NCBI GenBank assembly: GCA_029168955.1
Contig: JAPDOI010000175.1
Span: 1,178,001 to 1,242,000, forward strand
Direction of reading: 5' to 3'
Length of the DNA: 64,000 nucleotides
DNA from: Aplectana chamaeleonis
Taxonomy: Eukaryota > Nematoda > Chromadorea > Rhabditida > Cosmocercidae
A program made the translations under genes and the position numbers. Within the stretch, counting starts at the first letter, position 1, and each line of letters starts with the position of its first letter. The notes beneath the pieces are model-generated. The model had not been told where the DNA came from. It ran no database searches and was given only the letters and a program-made list of their open reading frames with translations. Below are positions 22,401-32,085 of the stretch, piece after piece.

Positions 22401-23063
22401 TCTTTTCAGCCTTGACCTTACTTCCGTCTCTACGTTTAGATCATGAAGCTGTTAAACCAACCTACACTAGGGGTGCGTTCCAAGAACGTTTCCAAGACCC
22501 TGTGGGAGGAAAAACAACCTTCCCATAGACAAATTTGGTTTCCATGGATGCAAATTGTAACTGAAAATTGCTCCCACGTGCCCGTGGCTACAATTCCATG
22601 TACGCGTTTTGCCATAGGAATGTTCTTGGAACGCACCCCAGAACTCATCGTGACTCCCATGAGAGGCTATGTATGATGCATACCTGCATATGCTTACCTT
22701 CATATGCACAACTGGACAGCAGAACAATGTCATTCTATTAAGCGAGATATATATTTGGTTGAGACATAACCCCGTGTCAGCAATAATGACGTTCATATAT
22801 GAAAACGTTGCAAATGAATGCATTCCGACAGAGAAAAAATTCAAGAAATTGTATTTTCTTGGCCGCATTATGATTTCTATTGAGAGGAACATGTAAAAGT
22901 TGCTCGTAGCTTGCAGAAGAAACAGTGAATAGTATGAAGACGACAGGAAGTTTACTTTGCGGCGCCATCGAATTATGGTATAAACCATACACAGGTAAAC
23001 TGTCATCGACGTCCACGAATATACCATGAACATTGCCTGGCCGAGCGATACATTGGCCATAGG
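16413..23063 (-). CDS. Serpentine chemoreceptor gene A (5 exons, TE-filled introns)
   Basis: Predicted seven-transmembrane chemosensory receptor of nematode type, resembling the Srv/Srg group (family call tentative). Exons on the minus strand: 23060-22698 (start ATG, TM1-3), 22269-22117 (TM4), 20368-20261 (TM5), 16785-16646 (TM6), 16566-16413 (TM7, stop TAA). All frames join open, giving 305 residues. Landmarks: SSSYYSLFLLQATSNFYMF, LCLNQIYISLNR (TM3 end), YAIMVLLCSTFYAISFRKAR (TM5), IEIIISLPAWLHLAINMNL (TM7). Exon 1 (121 codons) and exon 3 (36 codons) equal those of gene B in length. Donors are GTAAGC, GTGAGA, GTGTGC, GTGAGT; acceptors include TTTTTCAG and ATTTTAG. Exon 2 is uncertain: the acceptor homologous to gene B reads CG instead of AG, so TTACAG 24 bp downstream was used, dropping eight residues. 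Introns hold a MITE, a hAT element and several others. It may be active or a young pseudogene. Confidence 0.75.
18042..18586. mobile_element. Family C MITE, copy 2 (intron 3 of gene A)
   Basis: Starts TTAAAGGCAGTGGTCGCGC and ends CATCGTGACCACTGACTTTAA. Near-complete inverted match to 7503-8077 and direct match to 52266-52818. Its terminal TTAA (18583-18586) is at the same time the first TTAA of the next element. Confidence 0.85.
18583..19142. mobile_element. TTAA/TA-type MITE, family D, copy 1 (intron 3 of gene A)
   Basis: Starts TTAAAGGCATCATTCACGATG and ends in GGTTTTTAGCGGGTACGATGTCTTTG without brackets of a clean duplication. It matches, inverted, the segment 28210-28732 (shared TGACGGAGGGCCGGCCTC block and CAACTTTCCCTCAGTTG in inverse). 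It is related to the gamma elements at 29954, 43748 and 44685. Confidence 0.7.
19921..20075. mobile_element. 155-bp MITE, family E, copy 2, plus truncated neighbour
   Basis: Starts AAGGCTATAAAACCGCGAAA and ends GACGTTTTATGGAAGG, flanked by TA on both sides (19919-19920, 20076-20077). A truncated second copy follows directly (20078-20190), beginning in mid-element at GCTGGTGCGGAG and ending TTACGACGTTTTACAGAGG. Both are in intron 3 of gene A. Confidence 0.85.
20884..22013. mobile_element. Non-autonomous hAT-like element with 8-bp target duplication
   Basis: The element proper is 20892-22005 (1114 bp). The left end reads CAGGGATGTGCGTAATTACG and the right end, inverted, CAGAGATGTGCGTAAT. It is flanked by an exact 8-bp duplication, GTTGACAG (20884-20891 and 22006-22013). 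CAGRG ends and 8-bp duplications are hallmarks of hAT transposons. Subterminal regions consist of iterated ACGACTA motifs (20912-20985 left, 21909-21975 right), the kind of array that binds transposase in hAT elements (inference). No transposase frame; short open frames inside have no domain. It lies in intron 2 of gene A. Confidence 0.9.
22470..22639. mobile_element. 170-bp TIR element (intron 1 of gene A)
   Basis: The ends are inverted copies of GGGGTGCGTTCCAAGAAC; between them lies unrelated sequence without coding capacity. Size and symmetry indicate a MITE; no target duplication could be fixed. The open frame that runs through it from exon 1 of gene A passes the GTAAGC donor and is not coding. 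Confidence 0.7.
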
Positions 23064-23072
23064 CTAAAAAAA
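23064..23072 (-). promoter_or_regulatory. Candidate trans-splice acceptor of gene A
   Basis: TTTTTTTAG on the minus strand, three bases before the ATG of exon 1. A T-rich stretch ending in AG this close to a start codon is where nematode spliced-leader RNA is usually joined. Gene B has the same arrangement. It could instead be the acceptor of an undetected upstream exon. Confidence 0.5.
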
Positions 23073-23149
23073 CCAAATAACTGACAGTAAACTACTAAAC
23101 AAGCTAAGGTACCACTATTGCTACACCTCCCTGATGGAGAGGCATCTAG

Positions 23150-23830
23150 AGTGCACAAGACACATGTCGTGACGAGGCCCATACAAACACAGGGGCAAGC
23201 GAGCGTTCGTGACTTGAGGACATCGGCCTGTGACAGCCAACCTTTTCGACGTGTTTGACGCTTCTCACTGTTTCTCTAATCACACCCCACGTGGTACAGT
23301 ACTGCAGCAGATTTGAAGGCAAAAGTGCGTCAGGAAAGTAGTATTTTACAGCATCAGAGATGAATAGAGATACATGCACCAGGGACGTACTGGAAAACGG
23401 ACTGGAAAAATGCAAATATGCGCTGGCTTTTCCTCATCAACTGCTTCACTCCAGTCATTTAAAAAAGATAATAATACAGATTCCGTAGACTTGTCCTTGC
23501 AAAACCCATGGTGATCTTGCGGAATAATTTATGAACTTCGAGATGCACAAATAAGTTATGCTTCAGTATTTTTTCAAAAGTTCTGACAAGCACTGAGATC
23601 AAACTAATTGGCCTGTAGTTCTTAGGGGACGAAAATGTGGTTTCTCAGGTATAGGTGCAAGGAACGAGTGCTTCCAGCTCTGCGGCACCTCTGACCTCAT
23701 ACAGTGCGATGCAAAATTGTAAGACATACCCCGATGTCCGCGGTTCCGAACTTTGCGTTGATTAAGGAGAGAAAAGTTGAACTTCAATTGATGCAGCACC
23801 CTAGAAAACCCCTGGGTACGAATCTTCATG
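23150..23830 (-). pseudogene. LINE reverse transcriptase fragment (CR1-like)
   Basis: The minus strand encodes PQSWKHSFLAPIPEKP and, after a frameshift near 23625, NYRPISLISVLVRTFEKIL, the first fingers motif of LINE reverse transcriptases. Downstream come FARTSLRNLYYYLF and a stretch resembling the ISDAVKYYFPDALL segment in other frames. The sequence differs clearly from the RTE copies in this window, and CR1/Jockey-type is my best guess. No YADD box is reached. The fragment lies immediately upstream of gene A on the same strand and is heavily decayed. Confidence 0.65.
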
Positions 23831-24008
23831 AAAATAAAGCAACTAGTAGGAAACTAGCAACAGAAATCGTCAAAAATGACAGTTTCGAAATTATATGACA
23901 TATCTGACGTTTTTGCTGAAATTTCGTTTCTAGACCTGCTGTATCAGTCCGTTCATGGTAAAAATCTATCAGAAACATCAAGCTAATGGCCTCCAGAATC
24001 GTCTTGAC

Positions 24009-25155
24009 GCAGAACCACTTCGGAAGCTCTGTTTCGCACGTTTCAACCTAGCGCTTAGTGAACGCCCCTTTCAATCTGCGCCCAATCGCTTAAAACGGTC
24101 AGTTGAAGCGGGCACACACTCTCGTATTGTATGATATGGATGTAGATTCAACGCTCAAGATAACCTCACACGTTTTCCTCTGAGTCGAGGTCTTGCAAGC
24201 TGGCCGGCCATTCTAGCGAATTGGCATGATCGGCCTAAAACATAACGTGCGTTGTGCTACGGCGAGAAAAGAAGGCGGATACGGATTAGAAAGAACAGGA
24301 ATTTTTTTTCCTACACTTTCTGATAATCTGGAGAGTTCATGGTGTTGTCGCGAAAACGTGGTGCACCTTGCTACACCACCTGAATTTGGACCAACACATT
24401 ATTCTTTCTCCTCTGAAGTTCCTACTCGAGGAAAAGTTCGGGTCCTAGTGTGGATCCTTCAAAAATCCGAGAGCAAGTTCAGTCTGGACGAATCTGATGA
24501 ATTCTATCCTATTTATTTATTCTTGCTAAGCATCAAAGCATTTGAGAGATCTACAGAATGGCCCACATTTATTCTCGAGTTGGAGCTCTGGAGAAGAATA
24601 TATGTGGAAAGAATAATGTGTTGGTCCAAATTCATGTGGTGTAGTCAGTTGCACCACATTTTCGCTACAACATCCACGAACTTCTCAGATTATCAGGATG
24701 TGTATCGTCGATCGCTGGTCGAGAGATAGCCGCGGCGCAGCGATCTAACGTGATATCGAATGATCGATGTTCATGACTATCATTAACTCCTCTCTTGCTC
24801 GCGTGCCACGTGTGTTTGTCGCTGCTACCTCTCAACCAGTGATCGATCATAGGAAAATCATCTTCAGCCCTTTCTAGTCCGTATCCTCCTTGACTTTTTG
24901 TCAGTAGGGCGAGGCAGGTTCAGTTTCAGGACGATCATGCCATTTTGCTAGAATGACCGGCTGGTTTGCAGAACCTCGGCCCAGTGGAAAACGTGTGCGT
25001 TATCCTCAGGCGTTGAATCTAACTTCAGAGAAGACAATAAGAGCGTGTGGCTCCGCTTATACTAGCTGCTTCAACAAAAAGGGGGCAGATTGAAGGAGGC
25101 GTTCACTAAAAGCTGGTTTGAAACAAGCGAAACGGAATTTCAAAGTGGTTCTGAT
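24009..25155. mobile_element. Fold-back element F (1.1 kb inverted repeat)
   Basis: The left arm from CAGAACCACTTCGG (24009) is mirrored by the right arm, which inverted reads CAGAACCACTTTGAAATTCC (to about 25155). Matching pairs follow inward: TTTAGTGAACGCC, ATTCAACGC, CACACGTTTTCC, GGCATGATCG, GGCGGATACGGATTAGAAAG and GGACCAACACATTATTCTTTC. The loop near 24500 is short. A 167-codon plus-strand frame (24226-24729) spans arm-loop-arm and is therefore not a credible gene. Confidence 0.8.
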
Positions 25156-25694
25156 GGACTATTAACTTGCTGTTCCTGGTGGTTCTTAACGTCCTGATAC
25201 AGAGGGTATAGACTCGAAATTTCAGCAAGATCGTCAGCTATGTCATCTAATTTCGCGACTGTGATTTTTACCAAGTCCCGTTGCCAGCTCCCCACTAGTT
25301 GCTCCAATTTCATGAAGAGTCGTATGTACACATGGGTCTTCGAGGGCGCTGCATCGATTAGCTTTCACGGTTTGTCACCTTAATTCACGCGAAGTTCGGG
25401 ACCGTGGTAACTGGGTATGTCATATAAACAACGCACTGTATGTGACCGAGTTAGCGCCAACGCACAATGAGGAACCAAAAGTATTAGTGCGATCCGTGCC
25501 GACAGTACTTGTCAACGGTTCACTTCCATCTGACTACGCAACCACACCGAACGGTGCTGGCCCTTACTGTACAAAGATGAAAGGAAGACTTCTTTCATAA
25601 AGAATTCAGATAATTCGGGGCTAAGGTCCAGAGCAAGGGGAACGTAGTTGTTTGATGACCGCCCAATACCTCTCGTCGTGTGCCATCGCTTACC
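25156..25694. other. Unassigned stretch
   Basis: No gene or shared repeat recognised between the fold-back element and the next MITE. Confidence 0.35.
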
Positions 25695-26189
25695 TTAAAG
25701 GCAGTGTACACGATAAGAATCGTTTTTCTGTTTTCCCGCCTATCTTGAAAACGGCCTCATGCTGATTTTAATGATGTCTCTGAAATCGTACAGGACCTTC
25801 TGGGAACGGAGTTATGTCCCTGGAAAATTGAGCTAAGGAAACATGGTGGACGAGTTGTCCGAGGCTTGTAACTTCCGTCTTTCGCAGCCGATGTATGCCA
25901 GCTGACCTGAGTAAGAGAGAGAAGTTGAGAACGAAGGGAAGAACGGGGCTCTTGATCACAAACCATGGCTCATCCCACTATCTCGAGCATTCATTTGTTC
26001 ACGTCGGTGGGCGTGTGTTGCGCTTTTGGGGTTTGCGTTGAGCTCAAAGTGGCAACTTCGGGCTCTTTTGGGGCTTTACCTGGCTAGTTTTCATCGTTCT
26101 TTCGACGTCAACGTCACAAAGTGCCTCTCCGCTACCCATTCCTGGTGGAAACTGAACAAATTTTTTTTTATCGTGAACACTGCCTTTGA
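25695..26189. mobile_element. Family beta MITE, copy 2
   Basis: Starts TTAAAGGCAGTGTACACGATA and ends TTATCGTGAACACTGCCTTTGA (TTAA mutated to TTGA). 495 bp. Its left half matches 29459-29957 closely; the right half (GGGCTCTTTTGGGGCT block) is shared with the fragment at 26390-26565. Confidence 0.8.
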
Positions 26190-26389
26190 CCGCTTCCGGG
26201 GTGAAAACAAGAGTAAGATAAGGAGCCATAACACAGCCTTTTGTATTCAGCATAGCCGTTGGTGACATCATGCGTGCTCAAACGAACCATCGCTCGGAAC
26301 GGGACCGGCTGCTCTCAATCATGACGTCACCGCTCGGACAGCGGCCGAGGGCCGGAATTCCGCCGCGGTCCCCATCCGGCTGGTATAAC

Positions 26390-26565
26390 AGTCTGCTTGA
26401 TTTTGTGCGTGCGCTCAAAGCAGCAGCTTTGGGCTCTTTTGGGGCTCTTCCTGGCTCGTTTTCATGCGTTCTTTCAAGGTTAACGTCAAAGTGTGCCCGT
26501 CCACTACCCATTCCTTGTGGAAGCTGAAACACATTTTTATCGTGAACACTGCCTTTAGCTTGTGA
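26390..26565. repeat. Family beta MITE fragment
   Basis: The right half of the family beta element only: GGGCTCTTTTGGGGCTCTTC, ACTACCCATTCCTTGTGGAA, and the terminal repeat ATCGTGAACACTGCCTTTAG. It lies 200 bp from copy 2 in the same orientation; 26190-26389 between them is GC-richer and unassigned. Confidence 0.7.
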
Positions 26566-27223
26566 AATGAAAGACTCTATCATTATGACGCGAGAAGAAG
26601 ATCTATTAGCATATAGCTCCACTTTATCCATTGAAATATTTTAGAATAGGAAAGAATACAAATCAGTAGTGTGGTGCTCGGACGAACTGACTACTTTTGG
26701 ATAAAACGATGAACTGAATGAAAGTCACCGCGACAATCACAATAATCGCACGTGACTATCCTCGCCGAATTAAGCGTAATAGGAGTATTGAAGAATCAAT
26801 TAGATAGCAGTTGGACATAAACTTTAGATAAAATTATTCGTGTATGTCTGAGGTACAGTACACCGAGCTAATAATTTTTCTGTTTATTCTGCCGATCATC
26901 CATATCATCCATTTAGCAAGCCATATTGGGGTGCTACGTCGTTGAATCGATGGTAAGTACCCTTGGTATTTCAGCGTGTCACGTTTATCGCGTATTAGTG
27001 TCCCGGCTTTCTCATTAAATTCAATTCAGTTAAACGCAATTCAGATTATCACACGGCAAACCCGTGTCCATACAACAGTAGAAAAGGCAAACAAGAAATA
27101 AAACAACACAAAATCAATCAATAATAGCTAAGAATCATTCCCAGACCTCAGATAAACCTCGAGGGCTTTCTTGAATGTAGACGAAGACCCACTGAACAGG
27201 CTTATTCTAAGCAGCTTACAGAT
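26566..27223. other. Unassigned stretch
   Basis: AT-rich, no gene or shared repeat recognised. Confidence 0.35.
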
Positions 27224-27677
27224 TACCGCAATGTTAAAAGGACATGGCGCGGTTGCGGTCGCACACCAAAACTACGGTTGAAGACGTCTAATTTTATTAT
27301 CCATCGACAGCACAGCTGATTTTTTCTGTAAGTTACGGTGTTTCTTGTTTGTTTCGGCATTAATTCTGTTTCTAACTGTTTAAATATTGCGAATAGGGGC
27401 TATTCCTCGTGCGTGAGGAAAATTAGCCATTTGTTAGCATTCTGTTTAAAAATCAAGAAAATAGGCAAATTCCTCTCGCACACCAAGAAAAGCCCCTATC
27501 CGTAATATTAAAAGAGTCAGAAACAAAAGTAATGCCGAAGTAAACAAGGAAAAAAGGAAAAATCGGTAACTCACCCCAAAAAGCAACTGTGCTGTCGATT
27601 GATAATGAAATTGAGCCTCTTCCACCTTAGTTTTAGTGTATGATCGTAACCGCACTATGTCTTTTTATCATTGCGGT
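27224..27677. mobile_element. Fold-back TIR element H, copy 2
   Basis: Left end TACCGCAATGTTAAAAGGAC, right end inverted ACCGCAATGATAAAAAGAC. Both arms contain ATCRAYNGACAGCACAG and AGTTACGGT, and the centre holds GAATAGGGGCTATTCC as in copy 1. 454 bp, no coding capacity. Confidence 0.75.
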
Positions 27678-28209
27678 GGACTGCATTTAACTCGGTCGCG
27701 GCTCTATTTACGAAGAAGTGCAATCGCAGATTCCGTCTTCACCCAAGCAGAGCCAGCTTCACAGGACAACCTTTGGTCGTAGACGCCCTCAGGTTGAATA
27801 GATGACCTGTACGAACACCCGCACCACCGTGGATAATCTTATACAGTGTTATCAAATACAACTTCCTCCTTCTCTGCGCTAAAGCCATGAGCCCTAGCTT
27901 GACATTTCTGCCCTAATGACCCAATTTTCTATCGTAATTAAAGCCACTGGTCTTTATAACTTCTTATATGTTAAATGACGTGGACCATACAATCAAGCCT
28001 TTTAAGGAATGTGCAGCCTCCGCCAATTTTTACAAAATAATGCTGGTTTATGTTTCGAATATATTTCGTTTCGAGATGTCGTCATGTCTCAACACGACAT
28101 GATCGTATTCACGATTACAACACCCCTACTCACAAACTCCTTTGGTAGCACGTCGGAACAATAGCAAAGCACAGTAGCAGTAGTTGCTGCCAAAAGCAGC
28201 AGCTTCTGC
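27678..28209. other. Unassigned stretch
   Basis: No gene or shared repeat recognised. The GCAGTAGTTGCTGCCAAAAG segment near 28170 forms a small GC-rich patch. Confidence 0.3.
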
Positions 28210-28732
28210 CAAGTAGAACCCATATTGTTTTCAAGTTTGATTACTTGATTGGGTCCGTCTGAGAACGTAGGGAGAACTTGATGGGTTGAAAACGCGTTAT
28301 TATGGTGATAGATGAAGTCAAACGTCTCAAATTCCGTCAAAAGAGACCGGCCCTCCGTCAGTCATCTGGCACAATTTGCTGTCAGCCATCATAAAAGTAA
28401 CTGATCAACAATCGATTAAATACAACTGAGGGGAAGTTGATGGAATATACTATACGATTACGTGACGACTGACTTTCCTACCCACATCGGTTAACCCTTC
28501 CTTCTCCACAATCTTCATTAAAAGAAAAATGAACTACATTCGATAGTGAGATCATTGGTTAACACAGCGATCTCTAACGATCAATTTTTCCTTTCTCAAA
28601 AATCGATTGAGAGATTTTTGGTTCGGAGAAGGAGCTTTAGGTATTTTTTCGCGGTTTATTAAATGTAGCTGTTATATAATGTACTGAAGTTTTCATTATG
28701 TACTGAAAATCCATCGTGAACGGTGCCCATAA
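28210..28732. repeat. Family D MITE, copy 2 (inverted, decayed)
   Basis: Inverted match to 18583-19142: GAGAACGTAGGGAGA, AAATTCCGTCAAAAGAG, GGCCCTCCGTCAGTCATCTG and GCTGTCAGCCATCAT occur in mirror order. The right end AAATCCATCGTGAACGGTGCC is a degenerate terminal repeat. The left end is not clear. Confidence 0.65.
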
Positions 28733-28969
28733 ATGCTCCCAATCTCTTCCTTGGCGACCTCGACCATACATACTCATTTTCGGTTTGGCAGCTCCTTTCC
28801 TTAGTGTCTGCTATTCTCTTTGTCTTTTCAGAAGAGGATGCGCAGATATGAGAAACAAAAAATGGAGTTTCGAAAAACGGTCTTTTGAGAGTTGTAGAGG
28901 GCGTAAAAACAAACAATTTAAGATTTTAAAATTTCACTCAGTCCTCATGGGTAGATCAAAAACCATCAA

Positions 28970-29458
28970 AACAATGGAACGACAGTTGCGGTAGGTAAAA
29001 TGCCATTAAATGCAACCTAACCTGACGAAATCCACAGATAGAAAAACAGGAAACGGACCCCATATTCGTGTTCAGCGTCCCAAGATTACCTTAGAAGGGC
29101 TGAGTTTGGGCATTTGAAAAAAATTTGCTTTGTTTTGTACTTGCGTTTTTGCTTTTTGGCATTCGACTTCAGAACACCCAAAAATGTTGCCTTGAGCTTA
29201 CTTACCTCATGGGGGCTCCAAAGGTCGAGAAAGAAAAAAATTTAGGAGGCTCAAACTTCGCTTTCGGAGATTATTTAAAGTCTGCTCCCTAACGAATCTG
29301 AGGTCAGTTTATCGATTTTCGACAGATTACGGTAGATTACGGTGGGTATATACGGTAGTTGGGTCAAAGTCTCAGAATTGACTCAAAATTTGACTGAACG
29401 GGGCTATTCAGGGAGTGCTGAATACGATTATGATGTTCACTTGTCAATTTTCCAGTTA
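28970..29458. repeat. Dispersed repeat, copy 2
   Basis: Contains GGTAGATTACGGTGGGTATA, CGGTAGTTGGGTCAAAGTCTC and TGAATACGATTATGATGTTC, a diverged version of 1807-2061 and 31120-31330. Ends undefined. Confidence 0.4.
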
Positions 29459-29957
29459 TTAAAGGCAGTGTTCACGAAAAGAATCATTTTTCTGCTTTTC
29501 CGCCTATCTTGAAGACGGTCCTATGCTGATCCCAATGATGTCTCTGCAATCGTACAAGACCTTATGGGAACGGAGTTATGGTCCCTCAAAAGTTGAACAG
29601 GGGAAACATTGTGGACGAGTTGTCCGAGGCTTGTAACTCCCGTTTTTTTGCAGCCAGTGTATGCGAACTGACCTGAGTAAAGAGAGAAGTTGAGAATGAA
29701 GGGAAGAACGGGGCTACTAAAAAAACCATCACTCGTCTCACAATCTCGAGCATTCATTTGTTCACGTCGGTGGGCGTGGAAAGTGCATTCTAGAGGGTGT
29801 GACGAGCTTGACAGGTGTCCAACTTTGAGGCCGTATGTGGACCGTCTCCGAGCTCATTTTTCTTAGTTTTTTCAACGTTAGGGCTGCGCTAGGCCCCGCA
29901 GCTGCCGATCTCCACCAAAAAATCAGACATGGTTTTTATCGTGGACACTACACTTAA
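29459..29957. mobile_element. Family beta MITE, copy 3
   Basis: Starts TTAAAGGCAGTGTTCACGA, ends TTTATCGTGGACACTACACTTAA. 499 bp. Its final TTAA is the first TTAA of the next element. Confidence 0.85.
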
Positions 29958-30591
29958 AGGCATCGTACACGATGAAAACCATACTTGGGTTTTTGACTTT
30001 TTGGTGTTGTTATATCCCTACAGTGACTGACGGTTGCAAAAAACCCCCTCAAAAACGTCAACTTTTCAAGAAAAACCCATTTCAAGAAAGCTTTATACGA
30101 ATTTGAAGTTCCCGCCGACATCACTTTGGGATAGTTGCGCGAGGAACGCAAGGAACACTTTTGCGATTCGTTCCTTGGCGCAGTGTCGGAAGCAATTCAC
30201 CGAGGATGCCATTCAGGACTTATGCCGAATCTTTTTCTTGAACCTGCAAACTGAAAAGGGTTCACTTAGCACCGCTTCGTCCATTGCTGTCAGCTGCTTT
30301 CGATCGATGCCAGGTAAGTGAAATCAAGTGGGCGTGTGCATTGCGCCCTACGACGCGTCAACGCACGATCGCCGGCAGCGACCACGGAGTTTTGCTCTTC
30401 ACTTTGTAACAACGGATCTGAATCCCAAGCCCGGCCACAGCCAAAACCCAGGAAGCCTTTTTCAGGTAAGTAGATCTCCGTTCAGAGGCGATTTTGGAAC
30501 TCCAAACTTTCTGAGTGACATTGTCATGACCCCCTAGTCTGACAGAACGCAAAAACTGGAATTCGGTTTTCATCGTGTACGATGCCTTTAA
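29954..30591. mobile_element. TTAA/TA-type MITE, family gamma, copy 1
   Basis: The terminal repeats are perfect over more than 25 bp: TTAAAGGCATCGTACACGAT at the left, its exact inverse ATCGTGTACGATGCCTTTAA at the right. 638 bp. The left part matches 44685-45219 (AAAAACGTNANCTTTTCAAG, GGGATAGTT-CGC-GGCGCAAGGAAC type blocks). The final TTAA is shared with a further element start (GGCAGAGGACACCC). No coding capacity. Confidence 0.9.
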
Positions 30592-30830
30592 AGGCAGAGG
30601 ACACCCAAAAAAATTATTTCCCAGATTTTATGCTAATCGTGGAGAGGGTCACGCGCTGATCACAGTGGTATCTTTGAAATCGTCCAAGACCCCCTACGAA
30701 TAGAGTTATTGCTCCTTGAAAATGCCTATATATTGAGGGTGAAAAATTGGTGGACGAGTTGTCCCAGTCCTGTATCACCCTTCATTCGCAATCGTTGCGC
30801 GAGAAAGAGCCAGGATAAGGAGACAGCCCA
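30588..30830. repeat. Decayed family beta-like element start
   Basis: Begins TTAAAGGCAGAGGACACCC directly after the gamma element. It continues with beta-like blocks (GTGGTATCTTTGAAATCGTCC, GTGGACGAGTTGTCCCAG). The other end was not found; 30831-31110 shows nothing I recognise. Confidence 0.55.
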
Positions 30831-31119
30831 GCAGTGGACTGAAGAACGACGATTTGTTAGAATTCATCCATCCATCTAGCCGCTATCGAGTTCGGAAATC
30901 TGGCAGGGGGTGTGGCCCGTGGTGGTGAGCGAAGGAGGTCGGGCCTGTGGTGGTCGCTTATATCTCGCTTATTTGAAGGAATTGAGATCTAGCACGGGTT
31001 GAGCACGGGTTATATAAGAGGGGTCTACTACACAATTAGATAAAAATCATGCAAAATTCATGGTCTCAGGTGTACTGTGCCTTGCTGCAAAGTGGTTTAG
31101 GCCCTCTTTGTCACAATGA

Positions 31120-31330
31120 CAACTTCACCGTAAACTACCAGTAAACCTCAGAATTTCGTGCAAACGATCTTTAGATTCGTGTTCTGCACCTTTTTAGATT
31201 ACTCCTACATACAAGTTTTTGAGCAGAATCCGAAATTTTTCTAGAAAACCACCCTAAAAATTCCTTTGATGGTGCCTCTTGCTCTTTTTGGCTGAGGCTT
31301 GGGAAAACGACTATAAATTCTTTTCATAAA
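31120..31330. repeat. Dispersed repeat, copy 3
   Basis: AAACTACCAGTAAACCTCAG followed by TTAGATTCGTGTTCTGCACC and CTACATACAAGTTTTTGAGC parallels 1960-2050. Ends undefined. Confidence 0.4.
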
Positions 31331-32011
31331 AGCTTCTCTACTCTTTCAGAGAAGCTGGCGTGAAGAAACTCATACTCGGATTTCTACGCCGTCCAAAATG
31401 GCGCCCAGAAAACTACATTTAAACCAGAATGGCCAGGCTGAATAAAAGTAGTTATCTTGTAAGATGCGTTTTCAAGAGAGAGTGGTTATGGTGTTCTACT
31501 CCAAATTTTCAAATTGTTGATAACGAAATACTTTTTCTGAGTCTTCGAGCCATGCGCTAAAATATTGTGGGTTGCTTCAATGGATTTTTGTAGCTTAGGT
31601 AAACCACTTCTGTTTCAACAATTATTATTTCTAAAAAAGATTGATCATTGATCAAGGAACAAGTCCACGAAGTTTCATTTTGTCAGACGAACTTTTTTCC
31701 AGCGTCACATATCAAAATAAGATCCCGTAAAGTGTTTGTCCTATAATTAAAGGACGGTTTTTTTTTCTGTGTGGCAATATAACGTGGAGAGAAGGCGAGG
31801 GTATTCTTGATACTCTAGAAATTGTCGAAACCTCGGATTTTATTTTTCGTAGTTTCTAACATTGATGTGAACTGCTTCTCCGTTTATAGTCACGTTACCT
31901 CTGCGATATAAGAAAAGAGGTATAAAAACAAGAGACACTCGTTAAAACTCAAACAAGTAAGGTGAACATATAGTTAGATGTTCATACTACCAGCCATAAT
32001 GCAGTAATGAT
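31331..32011. other. Unassigned stretch
   Basis: AT-rich, no gene or shared repeat recognised. Confidence 0.35.
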
Positions 32012-32085
32012 CCCACAGTATTCCGAACCATCTTTCGAATTGCAGCTTCGTAATCCAACCCCTAACCGACTGAGCCACGCTGTGC
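32012..32085 (-). ncRNA. tRNA-derived sequence (SINE head or pseudo-tRNA)
   Basis: On the minus strand a 74-bp segment holds an A-box-like TGGCTCAGTCGG and, about 45 bp later, a B-box-like GGTTCGGAATAC, the internal promoter of RNA polymerase III genes. Its ends GCACAGC and ACTGTGG can pair over five bases like an acceptor stem. The anticodon loop is too large and the D stem does not close, so it is not a functional tRNA. A tRNA-derived SINE promoter is the likely source, but its body and tail were not identified. Confidence 0.45.

Noticed and set aside
24226..24729. 167-codon plus-strand open frame
   Set aside because: It spans both arms and the loop of a fold-back element and has no domain.
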